The notes under the pieces were generated by a model, which saw only the letters and a program-made list of their open reading frames with translations, did no database searches and was not told where the DNA came from. Positions 8,354 to 17,700 of a stretch of 64,000 nt of DNA are shown one piece after another. This DNA comes from Clostridiaceae bacterium 14S0207 (GTDB lineage Bacteria > Bacillota > Clostridia > Clostridiales > Clostridiaceae), in NCBI GenBank assembly GCA_003288255.1, contig CP026600.1, positions 1,240,001-1,304,000 of the forward strand. The letters run 5' to 3'. A program made the position numbers and the translations under genes. How positions within the stretch are numbered: the first letter of the stretch is position 1; every line of letters begins with the position of its first letter.

Positions 8354-9388
8354 ATGGATTGGAGAGATATTATAAACGTAAAAGAAATATCAACTTATAT
8401 AAAAGAGCTTTCACCAGAAGTTACAATTGGGGAAGCTCTTTTTCCTAGAAAGAAACAATTAGGGATGGAATTGAAATATATTAAAGGTGCAAAGCAAAAA
8501 CCAGTAGTATTAAAGCAATCTACATTTGATACTGCAGTTAAAATAAGAGCATTAAAAGCACAAGTAGATGAAATTACAAAGCAGATGCCATTCTTTAAAG
8601 AATCTGTTTTAATAAATGAAGCAGATAGACAGCAGTTATTACTTGCTATGCAAGCTCAAAATAAGAATGTTATAGATATGATAATAACTAAGATATTTGA
8701 TAATTATAAGGTTTTAGTTGATGGTGGAGACATGCAAATGGAAAGAATGAGGATGCAATTATTAGCTGATGCAGGAGTTATTAGTATAATTTCTGATGAT
8801 GGGGATATTGTATTTGATTTTGGTGTACCAAGTAATCATAAGGAAGTATTAAGTGGAACTGCTAAGTGGTCAGATATTGAAAAATCTAATCCTATTGAAG
8901 ATATAATTAGGTGGGTTAGATTAATGAAAGAAGATGGATATGTAGTAAACAGGGCAATATTAGATGCAACAACTTTTGGATGGATTACTGCAAATAAAAA
9001 TATTATTAAATCAGCATTCCCTAATAATCCTAATTATATAGCTTCTGATGAAGAGATTAAAAAGTTTATAAAAGATAAAACAGGAGTAGCATTTGCAGTA
9101 GTTAGTGGTTCTTATAAATTAGAAGATGGAACAGAGCAGCCTTATTTTACAAAAGGTAAATTTACATTAATTCCTACAGGAAGTTTAGGTAAAACTTATT
9201 ATGGTACAACTCCAGAAGAAGCCGATAAAATGTTTGGTAACTCTAAAAATGTACAAATAGTTAGAACAGGAATAGCTATTATGACTATGAAGAAAGATGA
9301 TCCAGTAACAGTTCAAACCAAGGTATCACAATTAGGTATGCCAAGCTTTGAACGTGCGGATGAATGTTTCTTTGCTACAGTTAATTAA
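8354..9388 (+). CDS. Major capsid protein (phage_cap_E type)
   Basis: 344 residues with AAGGAGGAATT ahead of the ATG. The N terminus (ISTYIKELSPEVTIGEALFP) and the segment QMPFFKESVLINEADRQQLL match the lambda gpE-like major capsid family. It forms the icosahedral shell. It follows the scaffold and decoration genes with short gaps and is the last gene before a promoter-driven cargo insertion. Confidence 0.92.
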   Translation: MDWRDIINVKEISTYIKELSPEVTIGEALFPRKKQLGMELKYIKGAKQKPVVLKQSTFDTAVKIRALKAQVDEITKQMPFFKESVLINEADRQQLLLAMQAQNKNVIDMIITKIFDNYKVLVDGGDMQMERMRMQLLADAGVISIISDDGDIVFDFGVPSNHKEVLSGTAKWSDIEKSNPIEDIIRWVRLMKEDGYVVNRAILDATTFGWITANKNIIKSAFPNNPNYIASDEEIKKFIKDKTGVAFAVVSGSYKLEDGTEQPYFTKGKFTLIPTGSLGKTYYGTTPEEADKMFGNSKNVQIVRTGIAIMTMKKDDPVTVQTKVSQLGMPSFERADECFFATVN

Positions 9389-9390
9389 TA

Positions 9391-9420
9391 TTGACATTAT
9401 TAATAATTATAGAATATAAT
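9391..9420 (+). promoter_or_regulatory. Sigma-A type promoter of the cargo gene
   Basis: A perfect TTGACA at 9391-9396 and a perfect TATAAT at 9415-9420 are separated by 18 bp. Such a consensus promoter inside a phage late operon is expected for a gene expressed from the lysogen. Confidence 0.85.
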
Positions 9421-9462
9421 TAATTATATTCTAATTAATTATATTCCAATTAATTGTGATTT
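9418..9462. repeat. Three tandem ~15 bp AT-rich repeats (possible operator)
   Basis: Units resembling TAATTAATTATATTC occur three times with about 15 bp spacing, the third diverged (CAATTAATTGTG). They start at the -10 box and cover the transcription start, a natural position for autoregulatory binding. The encoded protein looks like a ribbon-helix-helix protein, which would bind tandem sites. The binding itself is inferred. Confidence 0.5.
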
Positions 9463-9486
9463 ATAATATGAAAGAAGGTTTATATA

Positions 9487-9825
9487 ATGTCAAAAAAAAT
9501 TAGTTTAAATGTAAGTGATGAACAATATGAAGAAATACTACAAAAAAGTAAAATTAATAATCAAACAGTAACAGATTTTATCTTAAATAATTTACCTATA
9601 ACTCATTATACAAAACTTACATTAAATAAAATCAATAATAAAGTTAATAAGTTAAAGAAGGGAAAAAAGTTCTCTATTCCAGAATTATTTGATAAAACAA
9701 TGGAATGGGATAAATTCACAAAAGGATCTAGGCTAACTGTAGGTAAGTTATTTTATCAAAGTGTTACTCAGGGTGATCCTATTAGTAAACAAGTCGAATA
9801 TTTGGAAAAAACTCTGCTAATTTAG
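9487..9825 (+). CDS. Ribbon-helix-helix/DUF1413 cargo protein
   Basis: 112 residues. The N terminus (KKISLNVSDEQYEEILQKSK followed by NQTVTDFILNNL) has the strand-helix-helix look of CopG-type DNA-binding proteins. The C-terminal half (FSIPELFDKTMEWDKFTKG, then LTVGKLFYQ) matches the DUF1413 pattern. The gene has its own consensus promoter, tandem repeats over the start site and its own terminator, and sits between capsid and connector genes. It is an independently expressed moron. A repressor or antitoxin-like role is possible but unproven. Confidence 0.72.
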   Translation: MSKKISLNVSDEQYEEILQKSKINNQTVTDFILNNLPITHYTKLTLNKINNKVNKLKKGKKFSIPELFDKTMEWDKFTKGSRLTVGKLFYQSVTQGDPISKQVEYLEKTLLI

Positions 9826-9850
9826 CAATATATAGAAAGATATAAATATA

Positions 9851-9886
9851 AAAACAATAGGCATATTTCTTATATGTCTATTGTTT
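9851..9886 (+). terminator. Strong hairpin terminator of the cargo gene
   Basis: AAAACAATAGGCATAT pairs with ATATGTCTATTGTTTT with one G-T pair, followed by more T residues. It ends the moron unit so that it does not transcribe the tail genes. Confidence 0.8.
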
Positions 9887-9905
9887 TTTATAGGAGATAA
9901 TCTAA

Positions 9906-10109
9906 ATGGCAAATAAAAAAGAAAAACAAGTTAGTGTAAAGGCATTAGTGAATATATGCTATGACAAAGGCTTTTATAAAATTAATGAAGAATTTAAAGT
10001 AAGAATATCAGAGGCTCAAGAAATGAATGATAGAGGTTATGTAGAACTAATGGAGGAATCACCTATTGATGTTGAGGATCAAGAAGAAGTAATTGAAGAA
10101 GGTGAATAA
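9906..10109 (+). CDS. Small phage head-tail region protein
   Basis: 67 residues with AGGAGATAATCTAA ahead of the ATG. It is basic at the N terminus and acidic at the C terminus (VEDQEEVIEEGE). The central segment (YDKGFYKINEEFKVRISEAQEM) recalls small proteins that follow the capsid gene in many phages. The next gene starts 2 bp after its stop. Function unknown. Confidence 0.7.
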   Translation: MANKKEKQVSVKALVNICYDKGFYKINEEFKVRISEAQEMNDRGYVELMEESPIDVEDQEEVIEEGE

Positions 10110-10111
10110 TT

Positions 10112-10432
10112 ATGGATCTTACTCCATTGGAAATATTAAAGATTAATTTAAATGAAAAGCAGTATCCCATATTTAGTGATGAAGAATTAAACAATCTATT
10201 GTTAGTTAATGATAACAATATTCTTAAAGCAAGTTGGAGAGGTTGTTTAATGAAAGCCAATGTAGATAAAAAAATAAAAGTAGGTCCTATAGAAATAGAA
10301 AATGCTGATCCTGATTATTGGAATAACTTAGGAGCCATGTATCAAGCTGATTATTTGGAAGAACAAACTAAGTTAAATCCAAGCAAAACTACAGGATATA
10401 AAACATCTATGAGAAGGGCAGATGGATGTTAA
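10112..10432 (+). CDS. Head-tail connector protein (gp6/YqbG-like)
   Basis: 106 residues. The N-terminal part (LTPLEILKINLNEKQYPIFS) and its place as the first gene of the connector cluster suggest an adaptor that binds the portal ring, like HK97 gp6 or PBSX-region YqbG. The next gene begins immediately after its stop codon. The call relies on gene order and length. Confidence 0.6.
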   Translation: MDLTPLEILKINLNEKQYPIFSDEELNNLLLVNDNNILKASWRGCLMKANVDKKIKVGPIEIENADPDYWNNLGAMYQADYLEEQTKLNPSKTTGYKTSMRRADGC

Positions 10433-10819
10433 ATGGCTAAATTAAAGGCTAAAAAAATTATAGATGCAATTAATAAAGGGATAGAATTAAATCCTACAGA
10501 AATTGTAGTAAAACAAGTAGTTAAAGTTGAAAAGGAAGGTTATTTTGAAGAAGAAGAACGAGAATCAAAATTAAAAGTATTGATATATTTGGAGAGTAAT
10601 AAATCAGATATAAAGATAACAACAGATACTATAGGGAGTTCTTATTCAGATAGAAAGTACTACATGATAGCTAATTACAAGGCAAATTTACAAGTAAATT
10701 CTAAAGATGCCATTGAGTTTAATTGTAAAGAGGGACACATGAAAGTAAAAGCAGTATATCCAATAGTCATAGAAGATATAATATGCGGTTATCAATGCGA
10801 GCTTGAAAGGATAGGTTGA
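10433..10819 (+). CDS. Head closure/stopper-like protein
   Basis: 128 residues starting directly after the stop of the previous gene. It is beta-rich, with a pattern (VKVEKEGYFEEEERESKLKV ... YKANLQVNSKDAIEFNC) typical of small beta-barrel connector proteins. In this order (adaptor, closure, gp10-like, terminator) it should be the stopper that seals the head. I see no diagnostic motif. Confidence 0.55.
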   Translation: MAKLKAKKIIDAINKGIELNPTEIVVKQVVKVEKEGYFEEEERESKLKVLIYLESNKSDIKITTDTIGSSYSDRKYYMIANYKANLQVNSKDAIEFNCKEGHMKVKAVYPIVIEDIICGYQCELERIG

Positions 10820-10820
10820 T

Positions 10821-11228
10821 ATGAGCTTTAAAGCAATTGATTATATAGATAAGAAAAAAGCTGGAATGACTATACTATGCAATGTTATAGCTAAAAAATT
10901 AGAGAGAGAAGCTAAGGATAAAGGTAATTGGAAGGATAGAACTAGTAATGCTAGACAAGGCCTAATAGGTGGTAGTGAAGGCGGAGGAAATAATTATTCT
11001 ATATATCTTTCGCATGGTGTAGACTACGGAGAAATATTAGAGGAAGGTTCAAAACCTCATGTTATAACTCCTAAAAATGGTAAGGCATTATATTGGAAAG
11101 GTGCAGCACATCCTGTTAGAGAAGTACATCATCCAGGTACTAAAGGATTTAATACTTTAGGAAATACCTTAGAAAATAATAAAGAAAGAATTATAAATAT
11201 AGTAATTAAATATTGGGGTGATGATTAA
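10821..11228 (+). CDS. HK97 gp10-like tail component
   Basis: 135 residues. The central segment GVDYGEILEEGSKPHVITPK and the following HPVREVHHPGTKGFNTL are the hallmark of HK97 gp10-type proteins (Y-A/G-x-x-x-E-x-G followed by a P-G-T box). These act at the neck or in tail completion. The gene lies 1 bp after the previous stop and 2 bp before the next start. Confidence 0.82.
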   Translation: MSFKAIDYIDKKKAGMTILCNVIAKKLEREAKDKGNWKDRTSNARQGLIGGSEGGGNNYSIYLSHGVDYGEILEEGSKPHVITPKNGKALYWKGAAHPVREVHHPGTKGFNTLGNTLENNKERIINIVIKYWGDD

Positions 11229-11230
11229 AA

Positions 11231-12051
11231 TTGAGAGCAGGAATAAGACAAAAGTTACTAGATAGTATTCCAGAACTTAAAGACTGTTATGAACCTACAG
11301 TACCATCTAAAGATACATTGAAACCTTATGCAGTTATACTCCAAGGTAGTGATGATGAACAGAATAATCCAACTTCATTTAAAAGAACTATAGAAATATG
11401 GCTTTATGAAAAAAGAACTACATTTCAAAAATTAGATGGTTTATCTGAAAGGGTTATTAAATCTTTAGATTTACAAACTATAGAAGATAAAAATTCTAAG
11501 GAAACTTTTACTTGTATGTTCAACGGAACTATAGGTCAAGATGTTATAGATATAGAATGGGATGCAATAGCAAGAGGATTGCAATTTAGTGTAATAGCTT
11601 TGCATGGAGAAGAAGAAACTACGGCAGATACATGGGTAGAAGCTTTAAGTAATTATACAGAAAATATAGCAAATATAAAAGTATATAGGGATTATTGGAA
11701 TAAAGATTTCCAAGTACCTTCTGTATTGTGGAGAACATCTAATACGAGTAGAGAACGTATAAATAGAGCTTTAATTAAAAAAAACAAGACTCTTGTATGT
11801 CATGTAGTTGATAGAAATAAAGGCAATATAGAAAAGATATTAAATACTATAGAAGATAAACTTATAACAGATTTAAAAATACCTTTAGATTTAAGGGTAG
11901 AAGGTATCTAACTATAGAAAGTATACAAGAAGATAGAGATGCAGATATGCTAGGTATAGGACAATTAACTGTAGAATTTAGCAGAAGAAAAATGATAGAA
12001 GATAATAATCCTACTATAGATAAGATTTATAGTAGAGGAAATATAAAATAG
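11231..12051 (+). pseudogene. Tail terminator-like gene with a -1 frame break
   Basis: Frame one runs from a TTG at 11231 to TAA at 11909-11911 (226 residues). The next frame back then stays open to TAG at 12049-12051 and reads YLTIESIQEDRDADMLGIGQ then LTVEFSRRKM, a natural C terminus. The protein looks like two tandem copies of one tail-completion domain: each has a W or I-W strand, a helix near DGLSERVIKSL or NIEKILNTIEDKL, and a final G-QL/LQ-F-V strand. The break removes the last strands of copy two. It may be an indel mutation or a frameshift at U UUA AAA (11872-11878). Confidence 0.6.
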
Positions 12052-12063
12052 GAGGATTAATAT

Positions 12064-12255
12064 ATGGATGAAGAAACTAATGTAGTCAAAGAGGAATTAT
12101 ATCCAATACAGGAACTAATAGAAAATTGTGAAGCACTAACAGGCTATAAAAAAGAAGTAGCTGTTGGTGCTTTATTTGATTGTGGCAAAGAAGGAATGAG
12201 CAAAAAAGAATTTGAAGGAAGAATTAAAAATTTTTTAGTAAAGAAGGTGGAATAA
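12064..12255 (+). CDS. Small conserved tail-region protein
   Basis: 63 residues, ATG after AGGAGGATTAATAT. Acidic N terminus, then helix-forming segments (YPIQELIENCEALTGYKKEV ... GMSKKEFEGRIKNFL). It directly precedes the sheath gene, where contractile phages of this group usually encode a small protein of unknown role. The gap to the sheath start is only 3 bp. Confidence 0.7.
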   Translation: MDEETNVVKEELYPIQELIENCEALTGYKKEVAVGALFDCGKEGMSKKEFEGRIKNFLVKKVE

Positions 12256-12258
12256 AGT

Positions 12259-13665
12259 ATGGCTACAGGAGTTTGGAATGAAAATGATAGACCAACTATA
12301 CCAGGGTTTTATAATAGGTTTAAATCAGTAGCAGAAAAAAGAATAGGAACTGGTATACATGGTATTTTAGCTATGCCAGTTAAAGCTAACTGGGGACCTA
12401 TAGAAAGGGTAGTAAGTATTAAAGATGAAAAAGACTTAATAAATAGGTTTGGTAAAGAGAATACTGTATACAAATTAGGTAAATTAGCATTACTAGGTAG
12501 GCCTAAAGAACTTTTATTATACAGACTTGTAGATGGCTCAGAAAAAGTGGCTGTTTTAAATTTAAAAGATATAGAAAGCAAAGATGTTATAAAACTAGAA
12601 ACTTTATATCCTACAACTAGAGATTTTAATGTATCAATTAGAACTAACATAGTAGATGATTCTAAAAAAGACTTAATTCTTTATGAAGGATCTAAACAAT
12701 TATATGTATTTTCAGAGTTAGGTGGAACTATAGAGGAAATAGCCAAAGTTTTAAATGAAAATGTAGAAAATATATGGTTTAAGGCTACCAAGTTAGAGGA
12801 AGGAAATAATAAATTACAAAACATAGCTAATGAAGCTTTTACAGGTGGAAATGATGGAAATAAATCTATAACAAATGAACATTATCTTAAAGCCTTAAAT
12901 GTTATAGAGGGATATAAAGCTGATGGATTTTGTTTAGATGGTGTAACTGATGAAGCATTACAAAATACTGTTAAGGCATGGGTTAAAAGAAATAAAACCA
13001 AAGGTAATAATATAATTGCTTTCTTAGGTAGTAAGGACACGGATAATATTCAACAAGCAAATACAAAATCAAAGGGATTTAATTTCGAAGGAATAGTTAA
13101 TGTAGGTACAAAAGGGATTTATGAAGGAATTAAGTATACGCCAGCTGAAACTGCTTGTTATATAGCTGGATTAGCTACAGGCAAAAGACTTAAAGAAAGT
13201 ATTTGCAATGAAAAGACTATATTTGAAGATATAGAACCTCGTTTAAGCAAGGAAGAAGTAGAGAACTGTTTAGAAGCGGGAACTCTAATCCTAGTAAAAG
13301 AAGATGATGAGGTTATAGTTGTAGATGATGTAAATACACTTAAGAAGTACAATGAAGAGCAAAATGAAACTTGGGGATATATTAGAGGCATAAAATTTAT
13401 GAATGCAGTTGATGGAGATACTGCATTAAAAAGAAAAGAATTTGTAGGTAAGGTACCTAATGATGGAACAGGTCAATTAGCACTTATATGTGCTCTTAAA
13501 CAATACTTTGAGGTTTTAGAAAAGGAAGGTGTTATAGAAGATTTTACAGTTGATATAGATGAAGAATTACAAGCTAAGGCAAAAAATGATGAATTCTTCT
13601 GGAAATGGGATGCTAAATACGTTAATGTAATGAAACGTATTTATGGAACAGGATATGTAAGATAG
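12259..13665 (+). CDS. xkdK: Contractile tail sheath protein
   Basis: 468 residues. The N terminus (PTIPGFYNRFKSVAEKRI followed by GILAMPVKANWGP) is the handshake/N-terminal domain of PBSX XkdK-type sheath proteins. The C-terminal domain ends DEFFWKWDAKYVNVMKRIY. The protein polymerises around the tube and contracts on infection. It shows that the phage is a myovirus. The tube gene follows after 12 bp. Confidence 0.95.
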   Translation: MATGVWNENDRPTIPGFYNRFKSVAEKRIGTGIHGILAMPVKANWGPIERVVSIKDEKDLINRFGKENTVYKLGKLALLGRPKELLLYRLVDGSEKVAVLNLKDIESKDVIKLETLYPTTRDFNVSIRTNIVDDSKKDLILYEGSKQLYVFSELGGTIEEIAKVLNENVENIWFKATKLEEGNNKLQNIANEAFTGGNDGNKSITNEHYLKALNVIEGYKADGFCLDGVTDEALQNTVKAWVKRNKTKGNNIIAFLGSKDTDNIQQANTKSKGFNFEGIVNVGTKGIYEGIKYTPAETACYIAGLATGKRLKESICNEKTIFEDIEPRLSKEEVENCLEAGTLILVKEDDEVIVVDDVNTLKKYNEEQNETWGYIRGIKFMNAVDGDTALKRKEFVGKVPNDGTGQLALICALKQYFEVLEKEGVIEDFTVDIDEELQAKAKNDEFFWKWDAKYVNVMKRIYGTGYVR

Positions 13666-13677
13666 GAGGTATAAATT

Positions 13678-14088
13678 ATGGCATTAGATGCATCAAGAAC
13701 TATACATGGTTGTAAGGGAAAAATCTTAGTAGACGGTGAGTGGCAAACTAACTTAACTGAGTGTACCGCTGAAGCTGAACTTGATAAAAAAGAATTAAAC
13801 TTATTAGGGGATGATTGGACAAGATATAAGCAAGGTTCTAAAAAAGGAACAGGTAATATGGCTGGATATAAAGTAAGTTCAGCTATGATCCAAAGAGGGT
13901 TTAAAAGATTTGAAATAATAACAAGCTTAGAGGATCCAGAAGCTTATGGATATGAAAGAATAAGACTTATGAACTGTATGGCAGATAAATTAAATCTTAT
14001 AAATTTAAAAGCTAATGAATTGGTAGAGGAAGAAACACCCTTTACTTTCGAGGGATATGAGCTTTTAGATCCAATAGTAGTAGAGTAA
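13678..14088 (+). CDS. xkdM: Tail tube protein
   Basis: 136 residues, ATG after TAGGAGGTATAAATT. Begins MALDASRTIHGCKGKILVDG, and contains LLGDDWTRYKQGSKKGTGNM, both characteristic of XkdM-type tube proteins. It forms the inner tube inside the sheath through which DNA passes. Length and order (sheath, tube, chaperone) match PBSX. Confidence 0.93.
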   Translation: MALDASRTIHGCKGKILVDGEWQTNLTECTAEAELDKKELNLLGDDWTRYKQGSKKGTGNMAGYKVSSAMIQRGFKRFEIITSLEDPEAYGYERIRLMNCMADKLNLINLKANELVEEETPFTFEGYELLDPIVVE

Positions 14089-14115
14089 AAAAATAAATTT
14101 TAGGAGGAATTAATT

Positions 14116-14553
14116 ATGAGTAATGAAATAAAAGATCAAGAAATATTAAATATGACAGAGGAAGATATAATAAATAAACTTATGGAACCTACAGAAGTTC
14201 CTGAAGCAACATATTTATTAGAAAGATTAGGTATACCGGTAACACTTAAAGGATTAAGTGAAAAAGAGATAAATAGAATAAAGAAGGAATGTACTTATAC
14301 TAGAAAGCAAAGAGGCGGAAGAAGAGTTGAAAAACTTGATGATGAAGAATTTAATGCAGCATTGATTGAAGCATCTACAGTAACACCAGATTGGAATAAC
14401 CCTAAATTATTAGATGCCTTAAAAGCCAGTGATGGTAAACAAGTAATAAAGAAAAAGTTTCTTGCTGGTGAAGTATCTGCTATAGGAGATAAGGTTCTTG
14501 AACTTAGTGGATATAATGAGGAATTAGAAGAGATTGAAGATATAAAAAACTAA
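14116..14553 (+). CDS. xkdN: Tail assembly chaperone, with -1 frameshifted long form to 14729
   Basis: The short form has 145 residues and resembles XkdN (ATYLLERLGIPVTLKGLSEKE, then TYTRKQRGGRRVEKLD). At its very end the in-frame heptamer A AAA AAC (14544-14550) precedes the stop. After a -1 slip, translation continues for 59 codons to TAG at 14727-14729, giving about 204 residues. Phage tail chaperones are usually made as such G/GT pairs that load tube protein on the tape measure. The extension (SPDVFYDKNDMARKLLLAF) looks like a real chaperone T domain and lies just ahead of the tape measure gene. Confidence 0.92.
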   Translation: MSNEIKDQEILNMTEEDIINKLMEPTEVPEATYLLERLGIPVTLKGLSEKEINRIKKECTYTRKQRGGRRVEKLDDEEFNAALIEASTVTPDWNNPKLLDALKASDGKQVIKKKFLAGEVSAIGDKVLELSGYNEELEEIEDIKN

Positions 14554-14619
14554 TAACATCAGGAGGCAAAATAACTGCTTTATATAATCTATTTATAAAG
14601 CATAATATGTCTCCTGATG
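14544..14619 (+). promoter_or_regulatory. Programmed -1 ribosomal frameshift signal
   Basis: The slippery heptamer A AAA AAC occupies 14544-14550 in the correct phase. Six bases later begins a two-part hairpin. The outer stem is CATCAGGAG (14557-14565) with CTCCTGATG (14611-14619). The inner stem is TGCTTTATA (14576-14584) with TATAAAGCA (14594-14602). Both 9 bp stems are perfect. Spacing, phase and the continuing -1 frame together make this a strong case. Confidence 0.88.
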
Positions 14620-14729
14620 TTTTTTATGATAAGAATGATATGGCAAGGAAATTACTCCTTGCCTTTTCTAGTTATGAAATAGAGCAGGAAAATAAGGCAA
14701 GAGAGAACGCCCAAAAGGGGGCGAAGTAG

Positions 14730-17700
14730 TTGGCTAAGAAAGAGATATACCGTTTAGATATAAAAATAGGCGTTAAAGGTGATGAAGAAGCCAAGAAAAA
14801 ATTAAGTGCTACTGAAAAGTTTGTTAAAGGTTCTGAAAAGAAAATGAAGGCACTTAATAAAGTTAAGGCTAGTCCAAGCGTAAGATTAAAAGATAAGTTA
14901 TCTAAGCCCGTTGATAAGATAAAAAGTAAAATGTCAAAATTGAATAAAGTCAAAGCAAACCCAAGTGCAAAGCTAAAAGATAAAGCAACAAAACCGGCTG
15001 AAAAGATAGAGAAGAAGACAAAAAAGGTAGATAAAATTAGGGCTAAACCTACTGTAAAACTAAAAGATGAAGCTACAAAACCTTTAAATAGAATTAAAGC
15101 TAAACTTAGTACATTTTCTAAATCGGTTTGTTCTAAATTAGCAGCTATTGCTACTGCTGGAGTACTAATGGTTGGGGGTCTAGGAGTAAATGCTGCACTA
15201 AGAGATTTTAGTAATTTTGAACAGGGGCTTGCTAATGTTAAAGCTATTAGTGGGGCTACTGCACAAGAAATGCAAGTACTTAGTAAAGAGGCTAAACGAT
15301 TAGGAGCAACTACAGCTTGGTCAGCTAAAGATGTAACAGATGCGGAAACATTATTGAGCCAAGCAGGCTTTAGTGTAAAGGAAACTGTGTCAGCATTACC
15401 AGGATTATTAGACTTAGCAAGTGCTGGAGAATTGGATTTAGCTCAAGCCACAGATATAACAGCAGGTACTTTAAGAGCATTTGGAATAGAAGCCTCGAAA
15501 AGTGCACATGTGGCTGATGTATTAGCTTTAACTGCATCTAGAACTAACTCAGATGTATCTGGATTAGGCGAGTCTATGAAATATGTTGCACCTATAAGTA
15601 AATCTTTAGGTATTAGCATGGAAGAAACTAGTGCAGCTATAGGTTTATTGGCAAATAATAATATAAAGGGAAGTCAAGCAGGTACTGTATTGAGAGCATC
15701 TCTTGCTAGGTTAGCAAATCCTTCAAAAGAGGCATCAAAGGTTATGAAAAAACTTGGATTTACAGCATTTGATGCTAAGGGTAAAATGTTGCCATTAAGT
15801 AAAGTTATAGGTAACTTACAACATGGTACTAGAAAATTGAGTAGACAACAAAAAGCTCAAGCCATAAGTACAATCTTTGGAACTGAAGCTATGTCTGGAA
15901 TGATGGCACTTGTAGAACAAGGACCAGAAAAGTTAAGTAAATTAACAAAGGAATTAGAAGGCTCAGATGGTGCAGCTAAGAATATGGCAAATACTAGACT
16001 TGATAGTTTACAAGGCCAAATGACAATATTAAAAAGTGCAGTTGAAGGCATGAATATAGAGTTAGGAGAAAAGCTTGCACCTTATGCCAAAGAATTCGTA
16101 ACATGGTTTACAGGTAAAATTCCTGATATAACAAAAGGGGTTGTTAAAGTGGTAGATAGTGTATCTAAACTTATAAAAAAATTTAATAATCTAACACCAG
16201 CAGCTAATAAAATACTTACAACAGTTGCAATAGGAATTGTAGCTTTTAATCCATTAACCAAAGTTATAAAAGGAACATCAACAGCACTAACTTTTTTAAT
16301 TGGATTAAGTCCTAAGTTATCGGCTTTCTTTGGAATTACAAAGAAAGCTAAAGTTGCGGCTGATGTTACAAAAACTGTTGTGACAGGTGCAGGGGCAGCA
16401 ACTAAAGGGGTAGAAGGATTAAGTTTAGCAACTAAAGCAAGTACAATATTATTAAATCCTTGGGTTTTAGGTATAGCAGCGGCTGGATTTGGAATATATA
16501 AGTTGCATAAGCATTTAAGTAGTAAATGTATACCTGCAGTTAAGGAGTTTGGAGAAGGAATTTCTAAGTCTACTGCAGATGCAATGAATTCCTATATGGC
16601 ATTAGATAAAAAAGTAGGACAAAGTCTTATGGATATTAAGATAAATAGTAAAAAAATAACTGTGGATATTGCTAAGAATATGACAAGTGAATTCAATGAT
16701 ATGGGTGTAAAAGTAAAAGATACTATTGATAAAAAGTATAATGAAATATATACGAATATGGAAGGATTCATGACTAAAGCTAATTGTTTTACAGATAAAC
16801 AAAATGCTGAAATTCTTAAAAGAATCAAAGATAAGCAAGATTTTGAAAAACAATTGATTGATGATGGCCAAAAAAGAATCAATGAAATTTATCAAAAAGC
16901 AGCCAGTGAACATAGAAAAACAACTGCAGAAGAAGAATTCCAAATTAATACGATTAGAGAAAATAGTTTACAAAGCATGATTGAAAATATATCTAAATCC
17001 TCAGCTGAACAATTAATGATTCAAGGAAAATTAAAAAATGAAACTAGTATATTAACAGCACAACAGGCAGCTGATATAGTTAAAGAAAGTGCCAAAGCAC
17101 GTGATGGGGCTATAAAATCTGCTACAGAAGAAGCCGATAAAGTCATTGAAAATGCTAGAATGCAAAGGGATGTATTAGGAATTTTAAAACCTGAAGAAGC
17201 TAAAACTATAATAGAGGCAGCTGAACACCAGAAAGAGGTTGCTATAGCTAATGCAGAAGGAATGCATGAAGAAGTGGTAATGCATGCTAGGGAACAGGCA
17301 TCCGAGCATGTTAATCAAGTGAATTGGCAGACAGGGGAAGTATTAAGTAATTTTGATTCAATGATAGCCAAAATAAAAGAATTTAATGCTTTATCAATAA
17401 AGGAAAAAGTTATTAGAGTTGTAAAAACATTTATAGAAAGTGGCCAAAAAAGAGATGCTAAGCGAGACGACTTTATAAAAAAACAAAAAGAAAGATTTTC
17501 AAGACCAGGGAAGGGATATGCTACTGGTACTGAGCATGCAAGAAGTGGGATGCATGAAGTGGCAGAACATGGATTTGAAATAATATTAGATAGACAATAT
17601 AGGAAATTTAATGGTGGAGAAAAAGTTCTTAATAATAAAAAATCTAAAAAGTTCTTAGGATCTATGATTAATAACAATAATGAAACACAAGAAAAACCAA

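Noticed and set aside
12309-12650. 113-residue minus-strand ORF in the sheath gene
   Set aside because: It lies fully inside a well-supported gene on the other strand and has no start signals.
16592-16943. Two overlapping minus-strand ORFs of about 100 residues within the tape measure gene
   Set aside because: They are Ser/Phe/Ile-rich shadows of a coiled-coil coding region, with no ribosome binding sites.
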